Shown: positions 1-8,342, counted from the stretch's first letter. The stretch: DNA of 64,000 nucleotides from Cupriavidus sp. YR651 (GCF_900101625.1 NZ_FMYZ01000001.1:590304-654303); one strand, 5' to 3'. Translations and numbers: made by a program. Notes: generated by a model not told the origin, from the sequence alone.

Positions 1-131
1 CACGGCCGCTGCGGATTGGAGACGGAGCCGACGGACGGACACGCCGCGACAACGCCGGCCGTCAACAACACGGCCAGCGCACGGAACGCGATACGGGGAA
101 GGGAAACAGGCAGGAAACGACAACAACGCAT
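1..131 (-). CDS. Exported lipoprotein, 5' end only (runs off the window)
   Basis: This reading frame starts with ATG at 131 on the minus strand and stays open to the window edge, so only the first 43 residues are visible. A run of G residues sits at ribosome-binding distance upstream. The N terminus is basic, then hydrophobic, and ends in VVAAC followed by P, which resembles a lipobox with the lipidated Cys near residue 31. This suggests a lipoprotein or otherwise exported protein. It lies 61 bp downstream of the murein transglycosylase gene on the same strand, so the two may be co-transcribed. Nothing of the mature domain is visible, so no function can be assigned. An ABC-transporter binding protein is one possibility, but this is a guess. 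Confidence 0.5.
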   Translation of the reverse strand, partial: MRCCRFLPVSLPRIAFRALAVLLTAGVVAACPSVGSVSNPQRP

Positions 132-192
132 GGCAACACCCCCCAAAGAATCGGGTCAATGGGGCCGCTTGTTGTTGTCTACCAGACTGCGG

Positions 193-1887
193 TCAGTGGG
201 CCTTGCCTTTTGGCTTGGCGGTCGCCTTGGGGGCCGGCGCGGATTTGGGCGGCGTGGGCGGGGCGGCCTTGCCGGATGCCTTGCTGGCACCCTTGCGCGG
301 CGTGGCCTCGACGACCACCCGCTTGCGCGGCTCGGCACGCTCGGTCTTGTCGGCCTTTGCGGCCTTCTCTGCCGTCTTGCCCTTCGCCTTGCCGTGCGCC
401 GACGCCCGCACCGGCGCATCGTCGCTGTCGTCACCACGGTCCGCCCGCGCGGCGGCAGGCGAATTCGGCCGCACCATCAGCACCAGGCTCTGGCCGGCCA
501 CCAGCTTGCTGCCGGAGAGCTTGTTCCAGGACTGCACCTGTCGTGGGGATACGCCGAAGCGGTGCGCCACGGAAGACACGGTGTCCTTGCGGCCGGCGCG
601 AACGACAATGCGCCGGGCATCGGGAACATCCGGCTCGACGGCCAGCATCGCGGTATCCACCAGCGATGCGCTGATGTCCTGGTCATGGCGCTCCGAGCGC
701 GGGATCATCACCGTCGACCCTGCCTTCAGCCGCATGCCCTTGGGGATGCGGTTGATTTCCCGCAGCGTGTCGGCATCGACATTGAGCCGTGCGGCCAGCG
801 CCTCCACGCGCTCGCGGCTGTCCACCGTCACGGTCGTCCAGCTGGACAGCCCGCCACGGTAGGTATTCAGGTTGTACTGGAAGCGCTCGGCGTTATCGAA
901 CGGCAGCAGGATCTGCGGATTGGCCGCACCCAGGATCACCGGCCGGTTGAACGACGGATTGAGCGCCTTGAACTCGTCCAGCGGCATGTTGGCCAGCTTG
1001 GCGGCCAGCGCCACGTCGATGTCGCGCGACGTGGTCACCGTGACGAAGTACGGATGATCCGGGATCTCGGGCAGCCTCACCCCATACGCGGCCGGGTTGG
1101 CGATGATGTTCTTGACCGCCTGGAGTTTGGGCACGTAGTAGCGCGTCTCGTTCGGCATCGTCAGGCTGGCGTAGTCCGTGGGCAGCCCGCGCGCCTGATT
1201 GCGCGCGATGGCGCGAGACACGGCGCCCTCTCCCCAGTTGTACGCGGCCAGCGCGAGTTGCCAGTCGCCGAACATGTCATACAGCCGCGAGAGGTAGTCC
1301 AGCGCGGCATCCGTGGATGCCAGCACGTCCCGGCGCTCGTCGCGGAACATGTTCTGCTTGAGGTTGTAGGTCTTGCCGGTGCTCGGGATGAACTGCCACA
1401 TGCCGGCCGCCTTGGCCGTGGATTCCGCCTGGGGATTGAACGCGCTTTCGACGAACGGCAGCAAGGCCAGCTCAGTGGGCATCTTGCGCCGCTCCAGCTC
1501 CTCCACGATGTGGTAGAGGTAGCGGCTGGACCGGCCCACCATCCGCTCCATATAGTCGGGGCGGGCGGCGTACCACTGGGTGCGGTCGTCCACCAGCGTG
1601 CCTTCCAGGTCCTGCATCGCAAAGCCGCGACGGATGCGGGCCCAGATATCGGAGGACGGGCCGCGCATCCAGTCCACGCTGGTCTGGTCGACGTTGACGA
1701 CGGCGTTACTGGAAAGCGAGCCGGGACGGCCGGTGCTGTTGAGCGTGTTGAGCGGGTCCTTCTTGGGACCGGAATCCAGGGCGGTCGGCGTGCCGGCCAT
1801 CTCGCCGGCAGGCGGGGTAGGTGTGCTGGCGCAGGCTGCAAGCAGCGCCGCACACGCAACTACCGCCAGAAATCGACCAAATCGCAT
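193..1887 (-). CDS. mltD: Membrane-bound lytic murein transglycosylase D (lipoprotein, SLT + LysM)
   Basis: The 564-residue product would cleave the glycan strands of peptidoglycan between MurNAc and GlcNAc, leaving 1,6-anhydroMurNAc, from the inner face of the outer membrane. The start at 1887 gives a signal peptide ending in the lipobox LLAAC. The SLT domain carries the catalytic Glu in FVESAFNPQAEST and the typical AAGMWQFIPSTGKTYNL and LALAAYNWGEGAV segments. Two LysM-type peptidoglycan-binding repeats follow: one ends in MIP, the next begins RIVVRAGRKDTVSSVA. An upstream in-frame ATG at 1968 would bury the signal peptide and is rejected. The last ~90 residues are an unusual Lys/Ala/Pro-rich tail with no recognisable fold. 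The gene follows gloB on the same strand, as is common in this group. Confidence 0.93.
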   Translation of the reverse strand: MRFGRFLAVVACAALLAACASTPTPPAGEMAGTPTALDSGPKKDPLNTLNSTGRPGSLSSNAVVNVDQTSVDWMRGPSSDIWARIRRGFAMQDLEGTLVDDRTQWYAARPDYMERMVGRSSRYLYHIVEELERRKMPTELALLPFVESAFNPQAESTAKAAGMWQFIPSTGKTYNLKQNMFRDERRDVLASTDAALDYLSRLYDMFGDWQLALAAYNWGEGAVSRAIARNQARGLPTDYASLTMPNETRYYVPKLQAVKNIIANPAAYGVRLPEIPDHPYFVTVTTSRDIDVALAAKLANMPLDEFKALNPSFNRPVILGAANPQILLPFDNAERFQYNLNTYRGGLSSWTTVTVDSRERVEALAARLNVDADTLREINRIPKGMRLKAGSTVMIPRSERHDQDISASLVDTAMLAVEPDVPDARRIVVRAGRKDTVSSVAHRFGVSPRQVQSWNKLSGSKLVAGQSLVLMVRPNSPAAARADRGDDSDDAPVRASAHGKAKGKTAEKAAKADKTERAEPRKRVVVEATPRKGASKASGKAAPPTPPKSAPAPKATAKPKGKAH

Positions 1888-2049
1888 TAATTTCTCTGAA
1901 AGTGACGCCAAAAAATTTTGCCTGATGCTATGGAAAAGGCCCGCTGGCGTCAATGAGATTTTCCCCATGACGCAATTTAAGATAGTCGCCGCGCGAGCGT
2001 TCCACTGTGCGGTGGAAAACGGCCAGCAGCGCGGCGCGGCGCCGGTCCG

Positions 2050-2850
2050 CTAGCGGAAGTTGTCCTTCCAGCCCCTCAAGGCGCCGAAGGCCGCCGCGTC
2101 ATTGCTCACGTCCCCGCCCTGCGCCCCCACCGCCCGCCGTACGGCCGGCTCGCGCGAGCGCAGGAACGGGTTGACCGCCCGCTCGTGGGCCACCGTGGTC
2201 GGGACGGTCGGGGTGTCCGCGTGGCGCAGGGCATCGACCCGCGACGCCCAGGCGGCGAGTTCCGCGTTGGCCGGTTCCACCGCCTGCGCAAAGCGGACAT
2301 TGCCGCGGGTATATTCATGCGCACAATAGACTCGCGTGGCCCCGGGCAGCGCAGCGAGCTTGTCCAGCGACGCGAGCATCTGGGCCGGCGTGCCTTCAAA
2401 GAGCCGGCCGCAGCCGCTGGCAAACATCGTGTCGCCGCAGAACACCACGGGGCCGGCCCCAGGGAGATCGCCGACATAGGCCACATGGCCCGCGGTATGG
2501 CCGGGAACGTCCAGCACGCCGAAGGTGGCGGCCGGGTAGCGCAGCGTCACGGTGTCGCCCTCGCGCACGGCCTGGGTGCGGTGTCCGATACGTTCGCCTG
2601 CCGGGCCGACAACCGGCATCGGCGCGCCATCGGGGCCATACGGGTGCGCGTCCAGAAGGTCCGACACGCCACCCTGGTGATCCCCATGGTGATGGGTGAT
2701 TACAATAGCGCCCAGTGCCAGCCCATGCTGGGTCAGGAAACGCTCGACCGGCGCGGCCTCGCCGGGGTCCACGACGGCGGCGCTATGCCCGTCATGGATC
2801 GCCCAGATATAGTTGTCCTGGAAGGCGGGGATTGGCTCCACTTTCAACAT
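2050..2850 (-). CDS. gloB: Hydroxyacylglutathione hydrolase (glyoxalase II)
   Basis: The 266-residue protein is the normal size for glyoxalase II, a cytoplasmic metallo-beta-lactamase-fold enzyme that hydrolyses S-D-lactoylglutathione to D-lactate and glutathione in methylglyoxal detoxification. The binuclear metal motif [10 protein letters not shown] is at about residues 52-61. The GHTAGHVAY and [12 protein letters not shown] segments supply further metal ligands, and the C-terminal substrate-binding part has [12 protein letters not shown]. The start at 2850 is preceded by AGGAG and gives the family N terminus [16 protein letters not shown]. The start codon lies back to back with the methyltransferase gene, only 10 bp away, so promoters must overlap the coding ends. 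mltD lies 162 bp downstream on the same strand. Confidence 0.95.
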   Translation of the reverse strand: MLKVEPIPAFQDNYIWAIHDGHSAAVVDPGEAAPVERFLTQHGLALGAIVITHHHGDHQGGVSDLLDAHPYGPDGAPMPVVGPAGERIGHRTQAVREGDTVTLRYPAATFGVLDVPGHTAGHVAYVGDLPGAGPVVFCGDTMFASGCGRLFEGTPAQMLASLDKLAALPGATRVYCAHEYTRGNVRFAQAVEPANAELAAWASRVDALRHADTPTVPTTVAHERAVNPFLRSREPAVRRAVGAQGGDVSNDAAAFGALRGWKDNFR

Positions 2851-2860
2851 GTGTGCTCCT

Positions 2861-3655
2861 ATGTCCAACCGTCCGATTATAAATTGGGAAGACTGGCTGG
2901 CCTCGCCTCCCGGGCAGTATGTGCTGCAATGGGAAGGCCGGCAGTACGACCGGATCGTCGCGGACATCTTCGGCTATCACGCGGTCCAGATGGGGTTGCC
3001 CGCCATCGACACGCTGCGCGAGAACCGCATGCCGTTCTCGGCGCTGGCGCTCGATGGCCGCTTTGGCCCGCACGGCCCGAGCGAGACCCACCCGGACGCC
3101 CGGCAGCTCCTTTGCCGCTTTGACGAGCTGCCGTTCGACACGCAAAGCATCGACCTCGTCACCCTGCCCCATATCCTGGAATTTTCCGAAGACCCGCACG
3201 AAGTGCTGCGGGAGGTCTCCCGTGTGCTGATGCCCGAGGGCCGCGTGGTGGTGACCTGCTTCAACCCGATGAGCCTGTGGGGCGCGCGGCAGGGCCTGAA
3301 CCGCCTGGGCGCATCATCCTTCCTGCCCAGCGACGCCCAGACCATCGGCTTTGTGCGGATCAAGGACTGGCTCAAGCTGCTGGGGTTCGATATCATCCGC
3401 GGCCGCTTCGGCTGTTATTGCCCGCCCTACCGGACCGACCGCTGGATTCAGCGCACGGCCTTCATGGAAAAGGCCGGCGACCGCTGGTGGCCGATCTTCG
3501 GCGCGGTTTACATGATCTCGGCCGTCAAGCGGGTCAAGAACATCCGCCTGGTCGGGCCGGCCTGGAAGACCGCCAAGCCCACCCTGACACCTGTGGCCGC
3601 CCCCGTGGCCACGCCTACCGGCACGCACGGCAAGACGCCGGGCGACGATGCCTGA
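2861..3655 (+). CDS. Class I SAM-dependent methyltransferase
   Basis: The 264-residue product has a Rossmann methyltransferase fold of the Methyltransf_11 type. [20 protein letters not shown] matches the acidic strand and the post-motif region, followed by a [20 protein letters not shown] segment typical of this family. The substrate is unknown. This gene is regularly found between gloB and rnhA in betaproteobacteria. It diverges from gloB, and rnhA follows 23 bp downstream, so methyltransferase, rnhA and dnaQ probably form one transcription unit. The start was placed at 2861 ([13 protein letters not shown]). An in-frame ATG at 2849 would overlap the gloB start codon and is possible. No strong ribosome-binding site is visible at either site. 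The last ~25 residues are Pro/Thr/Ala-rich and probably disordered. Confidence 0.8.
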   Translation: MSNRPIINWEDWLASPPGQYVLQWEGRQYDRIVADIFGYHAVQMGLPAIDTLRENRMPFSALALDGRFGPHGPSETHPDARQLLCRFDELPFDTQSIDLVTLPHILEFSEDPHEVLREVSRVLMPEGRVVVTCFNPMSLWGARQGLNRLGASSFLPSDAQTIGFVRIKDWLKLLGFDIIRGRFGCYCPPYRTDRWIQRTAFMEKAGDRWWPIFGAVYMISAVKRVKNIRLVGPAWKTAKPTLTPVAAPVATPTGTHGKTPGDDA

Positions 3656-3678
3656 GACTCCCGAATACCTCCCATCCA

Positions 3679-4116
3679 ATGCAAGAAGTCACCATTTATT
3701 CCGACGGCGCCTGCAAGGGCAACCCTGGCCCCGGGGGCTGGGGCGCTGTGCTCGTCGCCGGCACCAGTGAGAAAGAACTGTTCGGCGGCGAGAACCCGAC
3801 CACCAATAACCGCATGGAACTGACCGCCGTGATCGAGGCCCTGCGTGCGCTCAAGCGGCCGTGCGTGGTCCAGGTCTACACGGATTCACAGTACGTGCAA
3901 AAAGGCATCAGCGAGTGGATCACCGGCTGGAAGGCCCGCGGCTGGAAGACCGCCGACAAGAAACCGGTGAAGAACGCCGACCTGTGGCAGCAACTGGACG
4001 AAGCCCGGCAGCCGCACACCATTTCCTGGCACTGGGTGCGCGGCCACAATGGCCACCCGGGCAATGAACGCGCCGACGCGCTGGCCAACCGTGGCGTGGC
4101 GTCGATCAACGTGTGA
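3679..4116 (+). CDS. rnhA: Ribonuclease HI
   Basis: The 145-residue enzyme removes RNA from RNA-DNA hybrids, for example R-loops and primer remnants. The family hallmarks are intact. [16 protein letters not shown] carries the first catalytic Asp, [13 protein letters not shown] the Glu, YTDSQYV the second Asp, and [15 protein letters not shown] the catalytic His and last Asp. The basic handle region [11 protein letters not shown] is present. The length is close to that of the E. coli enzyme (155). The gene sits between the methyltransferase and dnaQ on the same strand, and its stop codon overlaps a possible GTG start of dnaQ at 4113, which suggests translational coupling. The rnhA-dnaQ adjacency is conserved in many proteobacteria. 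Confidence 0.96.
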   Translation: MQEVTIYSDGACKGNPGPGGWGAVLVAGTSEKELFGGENPTTNNRMELTAVIEALRALKRPCVVQVYTDSQYVQKGISEWITGWKARGWKTADKKPVKNADLWQQLDEARQPHTISWHWVRGHNGHPGNERADALANRGVASINV

Positions 4117-4151
4117 CGCCCCGGCCTGCCCTCTCCGTTAGAATGCCCGCC

Positions 4152-4877
4152 ATGCGACAGATCGTCCTCGATACCGAAACCACCGGCCTGAACCACGCCA
4201 CCGGCGATCGCCTGATCGAAATCGGCTGCGTGGAAATGGTGAACCGGCGCCTGACCGGCCGCCACCTGCACTACTACGTCAATCCCGAGCGCGACATCCA
4301 CGAAGACGCGATCGCCGTGCACGGCATCACGCTCGAATTCCTGGCCGACAAGCCGAAGTTCGCGGACGTCGTCCATGACATCCGCGATTTCGTGCAGGAC
4401 GCCGAGTTGATCATCCACAACGCCGCGTTCGATCTGGGATTCCTTGACATGGAATTCCAGTTGCTGGGCTTGCCGCCATTCCGCCAGCACGCCGGCAACG
4501 TGATCGACACGCTGCGCGAGGCCCGCCAGATGTTCCCCGGCAAGCGCAATTCGCTCGACGCCCTGTGCGACCGCCTGGGCATCAGCAACGCCCACCGCAC
4601 ACTGCACGGCGCATTGCTCGATGCGGAATTGCTGGCCGAGGTCTACCTGGCGATGACCCGCGGCCAGAATTCGCTGGTGATCGACATGCTGGAAGGCGGC
4701 ACGGCGGGTGGCGATGCCCGGGCCGCCACCGATCTCTCCACCCTGACGCTGCCGGTCCTGCTTGCCACGGAGGCCGAAGTGTCGGCGCATGTAAGCGTGC
4801 TGAAGGAACTGGACAAGGCCAGCGGCGGCAAGACAGTATGGCAAGCCGCACCGCCGCCCGAAGCCACGATCCAGTAA
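4152..4877 (+). CDS. dnaQ: DNA polymerase III epsilon subunit (3'-5' proofreading exonuclease)
   Basis: The product (241 residues from this start) is the proofreading subunit of the replicative polymerase core. The three exonuclease motifs are intact. Exo I is VLDTETTGLN near the N terminus, Exo II is HNAAFDLGFLDME, and Exo III is RTLHGALLDAELLAEVYLAM with the HxxxxD signature. A Pro/Gln-rich C-terminal part with VLKELDKASGGKTVW corresponds to the alpha-binding tail. The start is uncertain. ATG at 4152 gives the classical MRQIVLDTETTG. ATG at 4143 adds MPA, and GTG at 4113 overlaps the rnhA stop codon and would add 13 residues. No good Shine-Dalgarno is visible, which fits coupling to rnhA. 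Confidence 0.95.
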   Translation: MRQIVLDTETTGLNHATGDRLIEIGCVEMVNRRLTGRHLHYYVNPERDIHEDAIAVHGITLEFLADKPKFADVVHDIRDFVQDAELIIHNAAFDLGFLDMEFQLLGLPPFRQHAGNVIDTLREARQMFPGKRNSLDALCDRLGISNAHRTLHGALLDAELLAEVYLAMTRGQNSLVIDMLEGGTAGGDARAATDLSTLTLPVLLATEAEVSAHVSVLKELDKASGGKTVWQAAPPPEATIQ

Positions 4878-4948
4878 GCGCTCTGCGCGTGTGATCCCGC
4901 CGCGTGATTTCGCCGATCCGGCCCCGCTCAGAAAGTTAAAAAAAGGGC

Positions 4949-4977
4949 TTTACAAGATACAGCCCCGTCGGCATAAT
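4949..4977 (+). promoter_or_regulatory. Sigma70-type promoter of tRNA-Val
   Basis: A TTTACA -35 box (4949-4954) and a CATAAT -10 box (4972-4977) are separated by 17 bp, about 50 bp upstream of the tRNA. Both differ from consensus by one base. This is the cleanest promoter visible in the window and should drive the tRNA-Val gene. Confidence 0.75.
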
Positions 4978-5027
4978 CTCGTTTCTCCGCTGCACGACAC
5001 CAGCAACAACGGTGACGGCGCAGAAAG

Positions 5028-5102
5028 GGGTGGTTAGCTCAGCGGTAGAGCACTGCCTTCACACGGCAGGGGTCACAGGTTCAATCCCTGTACCACCCAC
5101 CA
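5028..5102 (+). tRNA. tRNA-Val (anticodon CAC)
   Basis: The 75-nt gene folds as a complete cloverleaf. The acceptor stem GGGTGGT pairs with ACCACCC, the D-arm is GCTCAGCGGTAGAGC, and the anticodon stem CTGCC/GGCAG encloses loop TTCACAC with anticodon CAC (reads GUG, valine). The T-arm CAGGTTCAATCCCTG follows, then discriminator A and an encoded CCA end. The gene remains intact although its 3' end is the integration site of the element to its right. It has its own promoter upstream and a strong terminator downstream at 5135. Confidence 0.97.
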
Positions 5103-5103
5103 G
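5088..5103 (+). other. attL core (tRNA-Val 3' end)
   Basis: The 16 bp CTGTACCACCCACCAG at the 3' end of the tRNA recurs as CTGTACCACCACCAG at 18958-18972, one C shorter. The bases just outside are also similar (TATAATGGTTAGCAA here, AATTTGGTAGCAAAA there). This is the expected core for a tyrosine integrase that uses a tRNA 3' end. Confidence 0.7.
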
Positions 5104-5134
5104 TATAATGGTTAGCAACACCTAACGTTGCCTG

Positions 5135-5169
5135 AAAACCCCGGCGCCAAGCGGCTTCCGGGGTTTTTT
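5135..5169 (+). terminator. Rho-independent terminator after tRNA-Val
   Basis: Arms AAAACCCCGG (5135-5144) and CCGGGGTTTT (5158-5167) pair around a 13-nt loop and continue into a T run ending at 5169. It lies 33 bp past the tRNA and separates tRNA transcription from the integrase gene. Confidence 0.85.
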
Positions 5170-5215
5170 GTTACGTGGTTTGCCCGACGTTGACGCGTAG
5201 CAACGGTCACGTTTT

Positions 5216-5257
5216 GGGGTATGGATCCGGGTATGGGGGTATAGTTTTCAGGGTACG
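5216..5257 (+). repeat. GGGTA(T/C)G repeats, putative left integrase arm sites
   Basis: Four copies of GGGTAT or GGGTAC lie in 42 bp (starting near 5217, 5229, 5237 and 5251) between the attL core and the integrase start codon. The same motif is found twice near the opposite end of the element at 18878-18897. Placement inside both ends fits arm-type sites for the integrase N-terminal domain. They may also overlap the int promoter and give autoregulation. Confidence 0.55.
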
Positions 5258-5273
5258 CACTTTTACCCGAAAA

Positions 5274-6530
5274 ATGCCGAAGCGAATCCTGCCCCTCTCC
5301 GACATTCAATGCCGACACGCCAAGTACAGCCCGGAAGGTAACAACCGCCTCCGGGACGGCGGCGGTCTCTATCTCGAAGTCCTTCCGAGCGGCGCCAAGA
5401 AATGGCGCATGAAATATCAGAAGCCAGGCGGCAAGTCAGAAAACCTCCTGACCTTTGGCGACTATCCGGCAGTCAGCCTCAGCGCAGCTCGCGAACGGCG
5501 TGAAGAAGCTCGCGCCCAGATCACGGCAGGTACGGATCCGGCACTGGCACGCGATGTTGCTCGCGCGGCCGTCGCCACCGCATCGAGAAACACCTTCCGG
5601 GCTGTCGCGGAAGAATGGCTTGACCATCGCCGCGACACCTGGAGCGCGAACTACGCTCAGAAGACCAAGCAGCTGCTCGAACGAGATTTGTATCCGGACT
5701 TGGGCAACCACCCCATCGCGTCCATTACTCCCGCTTACCTTCTCGGCGTCGTTCGCAAGATCGAAAGCCGGGGCGCATATGAGATGCCTCGCCGAGCCTT
5801 AGTGACGGCTGGCCAGGTGTTCCAGTACGCCATCGGCACGGGCCGAGTTTCGACAGACGCCTCGGCCGGCATGGCAGCGCAGCTCAAGCCTCGTCCGCCA
5901 GTTCAACACTATCCCCACGTTGCCGACACACAGCTGCCGGACCTTCTCCGGCGCATCGATGGTTACTCAGGTCGGCCAGAGACAATTGCCGCCGTCAAAC
6001 TGGCTGCACTCACGTTCATTCGTGGTGGCGAGCTTCGGTATGCCGAATGGAAAGAGTTCGACTTTGAGAACGCCGAGTGGCATGTGCCTGCAGGCCGCAT
6101 GAAAGGCCGCCTCTGGCATAAACAATCCGGCGCGCCCCATGTCGTCCCTCTAGCACGCCAAACCATCGCGCTCCTCGAAGACTTGAAGCAGTACAGCGGC
6201 CACTTCGCGCTGCTCTTCCCCGGCGCCGTCAGCGTGCTCCGTCCAATTACTGGCGAAGCGATGAACAAGGTTTTCCACTCCATCGGTTTCAAGGGACAGC
6301 AGACCGTTCATGGTCTGCGCGGACTTGCGTCCACGCTACTCAATGAATCGGGACATTTCGATCCTCGCGTCATCGAAGCACAGTTGTCTCACAAGGAGAC
6401 CAACAAGACCATCGCCGCCTACAACCACGCAAAGTACCTTCCGGAACGACGCCGCGTGATGCAATGGTGGGCGGATTACATCGACCAACGCGCGCGGGCC
6501 ACAAGCTTGCCCGAGCGCGACGCCGCATAA
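5274..6530 (+). CDS. int: P4-type tyrosine integrase
   Basis: The 418-residue site-specific recombinase would catalyse insertion of the element at the tRNA-Val 3' end and its excision. The N-terminal arm-binding DUF4102 domain has the familiar RLRDGGGLYLEVLPSGAKKW and LTFGDYPAVSLSAAR segments. The catalytic set is present: Arg250 in FIRGGELRYAEW, HGLR at 346-349 (the His-x-x-Arg box), and the nucleophile candidate Tyr383 in AAYNHAKYLPERRRVMQWW. The chosen start at 5274 gives MPKRILPLSDIQ, a typical N terminus. The frame is open further upstream to 5175 but that part crosses the terminator and repeat region. The gene points away from the tRNA and is flanked upstream by four GGGTA repeats. Confidence 0.93.
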   Translation: MPKRILPLSDIQCRHAKYSPEGNNRLRDGGGLYLEVLPSGAKKWRMKYQKPGGKSENLLTFGDYPAVSLSAARERREEARAQITAGTDPALARDVARAAVATASRNTFRAVAEEWLDHRRDTWSANYAQKTKQLLERDLYPDLGNHPIASITPAYLLGVVRKIESRGAYEMPRRALVTAGQVFQYAIGTGRVSTDASAGMAAQLKPRPPVQHYPHVADTQLPDLLRRIDGYSGRPETIAAVKLAALTFIRGGELRYAEWKEFDFENAEWHVPAGRMKGRLWHKQSGAPHVVPLARQTIALLEDLKQYSGHFALLFPGAVSVLRPITGEAMNKVFHSIGFKGQQTVHGLRGLASTLLNESGHFDPRVIEAQLSHKETNKTIAAYNHAKYLPERRRVMQWWADYIDQRARATSLPERDAA

Positions 6531-6551
6531 AGAGATACAAGATCGCGACAT

Positions 6552-7283
6552 ATGGCACACATCACGAAAGAACTCCACGCTCGACTGCAAAACGAATTGA
6601 GAGACTTGCGTTGCGAGCTCAGAGAGACCTTCGAGGAAGCGTTCAATCTCGACCTGCAGCAGTACATCGACGTGCTCAAGGGACCGGCCGCAGAGAACTT
6701 CTTTGGCGACGGATACGTTAATCGCCCGCGCAATGAAGACGACCTACGAGACGATGACCCTCTAGCCATCTACATACACGGCGGCGATATCGGGCGCATA
6801 CAGGAGCGAATCGATTCGGTGGCGCCATTCCTCGATCAGCTCCGACCCAAAAGCGCCTACAACGGAGGGATCTTTTATGCTCTGGCTCAGGCATCCATGG
6901 AACTCGCCATGGCCGAAAGCGGCCTCGAGAGCGCAGACATCAGGTACCTCGTCAGCTGTGTTCGGCAAGCCGGCAAGGAACTCGGTATAGCAAGTGGCTT
7001 TCTCCAGTCGAGGGAGTTCAGGAAGGCCGGCGCAAGAAGTGGCGCGTTGGGGCTTGCCTCGCAGCGCAAAGAAGACAGGGCAAAAGCGATGCAGATCTGG
7101 AGAGAACAAGTCCACCCGGGGCTGTCGTCAGAGCGTGCCGCTGAAATCCTGCGCACGAAGTTCAACGTCACAGTCGGGCATGGAAACTTGGCGCGATATG
7201 TTTCTGCCGAGAAGAAAAAGCTTGCCGCCAGTTCGCCTCGAACAGAAGCAGCGGTCACGCCGGACACCCAGGTCACCGAATAG
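6552..7283 (+). CDS. Unknown satellite protein with helix-rich N terminus and possible C-terminal HTH
   Basis: The 243-residue protein starts 21 bp after the integrase stop, so it is probably co-transcribed. The first ~50 residues are charged and helical, a possible coiled coil (ELHARLQNELRDLRCELRE). The middle contains IGRIQERIDSVAPFLDQLRP, FYALAQASMELAMAESGLES and a Gly/Ala stretch. The last third, from about residue 175, reads KAMQIWREQVHPGLSSERAA followed by an ILRTKFNVTVGHGNLARYVS segment, which looks like a DNA-binding helix-turn-helix of the kind seen in small mobile-element proteins. No enzyme motif is visible. A role in regulation of excision or replication is conceivable but not shown. 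Composition is less GC-rich than the core genes. Confidence 0.7.
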   Translation: MAHITKELHARLQNELRDLRCELRETFEEAFNLDLQQYIDVLKGPAAENFFGDGYVNRPRNEDDLRDDDPLAIYIHGGDIGRIQERIDSVAPFLDQLRPKSAYNGGIFYALAQASMELAMAESGLESADIRYLVSCVRQAGKELGIASGFLQSREFRKAGARSGALGLASQRKEDRAKAMQIWREQVHPGLSSERAAEILRTKFNVTVGHGNLARYVSAEKKKLAASSPRTEAAVTPDTQVTE

Positions 7284-7460
7284 CCCTTTGCGCCCCTTCA
7301 CCCTTGACGCTGGTATGCGGGTGCAGATGTTGCGAAGTGGCAGAACAACAGGCCCTCCTTCAATTGATGGGCGCCGAAAGCAAACCGACCAAGATGTAGT
7401 CTCAACACCGTTTTGCCTTTTGCCGAGCAACAGACAGCGAATGCCAAGCATCATCAGACG

Positions 7461-7544
7461 ATAGTTAGCAACTGGGCTTACGCCAAAGTGCTGCTGTCCC
7501 TACTCTGCGGTCATCAACAACTTTGCCCGCTTCGGGCTAACTAT
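7461..7544. promoter_or_regulatory. 9-bp inverted repeat, one arm over a start codon
   Basis: ATAGTTAGC (7461-7469) and GCTAACTAT (7536-7544) are perfect inverted copies 66 bp apart, and the second includes the A and T of the start codon at 7543. This could be an operator pair or an RNA structure that hides the start. The rest of the 259-bp gap 7284-7542 shows nothing recognisable. Confidence 0.3.
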
Positions 7545-7839
7545 GTCGATGATGGCCAAGACCTCAAAGCGCACACCCGCCGCAAAGGCGACTACCGAGG
7601 GCCGCCGAGCGCAGCCCGACATGCTCACGTCACTTCCTCGAGTCGGCTTGGGCCGTTGGCGTGACATCGCTCCGTTCGTAGGGGTTAGCCGGGACACCTG
7701 GCGAAACCTGATCAAGGTAGGTAAAGCCCCTGCCGGCCGCCGCCTCTCCGAACGGTGCACCCTTTACGATTTCTCAGCAGTCCACACCTGGATTGCCGAC
7801 CCTGCAAACTTCACCCCCGAAGTTCGAGAAGCCCAATGA
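7543..7839 (+). CDS. AlpA/MerR-like helix-turn-helix regulator
   Basis: The 98-residue basic protein has the layout of short phage and satellite regulators. A disordered Lys/Thr/Ala-rich N terminus is followed by a winged-helix-like core. IAPFVGVSRDTWRNLIKVGKAP aligns with the AlpA pattern in which a recognition helix follows a V-S-x-x-T/S turn, and LSERCTLYDFSAVHTWIADP is the C-terminal strand and helix that carries the target-column Asp/Trp of this family. In-frame ATGs at 7549 and 7552 are alternatives to 7543. The stop codon overlaps the next start (ATGA at 7836-7839), so the two are translationally coupled. A 9-bp inverted repeat ends on its own start codon. Confidence 0.6.
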   Translation: MSMMAKTSKRTPAAKATTEGRRAQPDMLTSLPRVGLGRWRDIAPFVGVSRDTWRNLIKVGKAPAGRRLSERCTLYDFSAVHTWIADPANFTPEVREAQ

Positions 7840-8342
7840 CAGCCCAAACGAATTCGCGTGCGCTTCTTTCGGGTGCTCAGGCAGCAGCACGGTATCTCAC
7901 TCGCGTAGACGCATGCGCGACAAACGGTGCGTGCATGCCCTACTCGGAGCTGCATCGGCAGCTCGTAGCCTTAGGTGGCCTTCATCGTGAGGAAGCGCAA
8001 GGCTTTCTTCAGCACATACAGGACCAGTTGCAATTGATGCACGCTGGCCCAGCGCCACATCGGACAGCGATGAGGCCGGACATCGTCGGCAGGATTGTCC
8101 GACGGCATATTGACAGATGGTATAGCGGACCGTCCGACGCTTCTCTTGTCGATGCGCTTAGCGATGCCGTTGTCGATGTCCTTACCAGCCATCCCCAGGC
8201 AACGCCGCAACTCACGGCCAAAAGTCTGTGGCTTCAGGCCACACACGATGTCATCGTCGGCGACCCACCACTTCCGGCAACTCAAATACCGCCGTGGGAG
8301 CCCGACCCTCCGCTACCGTCAAACACTGCCCGAGGTGCGTAA
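7836..8342 (+). CDS. Unknown protein, translationally coupled to the upstream regulator
   Basis: The 168-residue protein begins in an ATGA overlap with the preceding HTH gene. I recognise no family. The sequence looks helical and soluble, with ALLSGAQAAARYLTRVDACA near the N terminus, then YSELHRQLVALGGLHREEAQ, VGRIVRRHIDRWYSG and a Pro-rich end (LPATQIPPWEPDPPLPSN). It has few Cys residues and no signal peptide or membrane helix. Position between two AlpA-like regulators suggests a role in control of the element or an interaction with the helper phage, but this is only context. The frame is open upstream to 7755, but that part reads through the previous gene and is rejected. Confidence 0.6.
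   Translation: MTAQTNSRALLSGAQAAARYLTRVDACATNGACMPYSELHRQLVALGGLHREEAQGFLQHIQDQLQLMHAGPAPHRTAMRPDIVGRIVRRHIDRWYSGPSDASLVDALSDAVVDVLTSHPQATPQLTAKSLWLQATHDVIVGDPPLPATQIPPWEPDPPLPSNTARGA

Noticed and set aside
16-1890. Long plus-strand open frame (624 codons) opposite mltD
   Set aside because: It is Arg/His/Gly/Leu-rich with no recognisable domain, mirrors the mltD codons, and is explained by high-GC antisense open frames.
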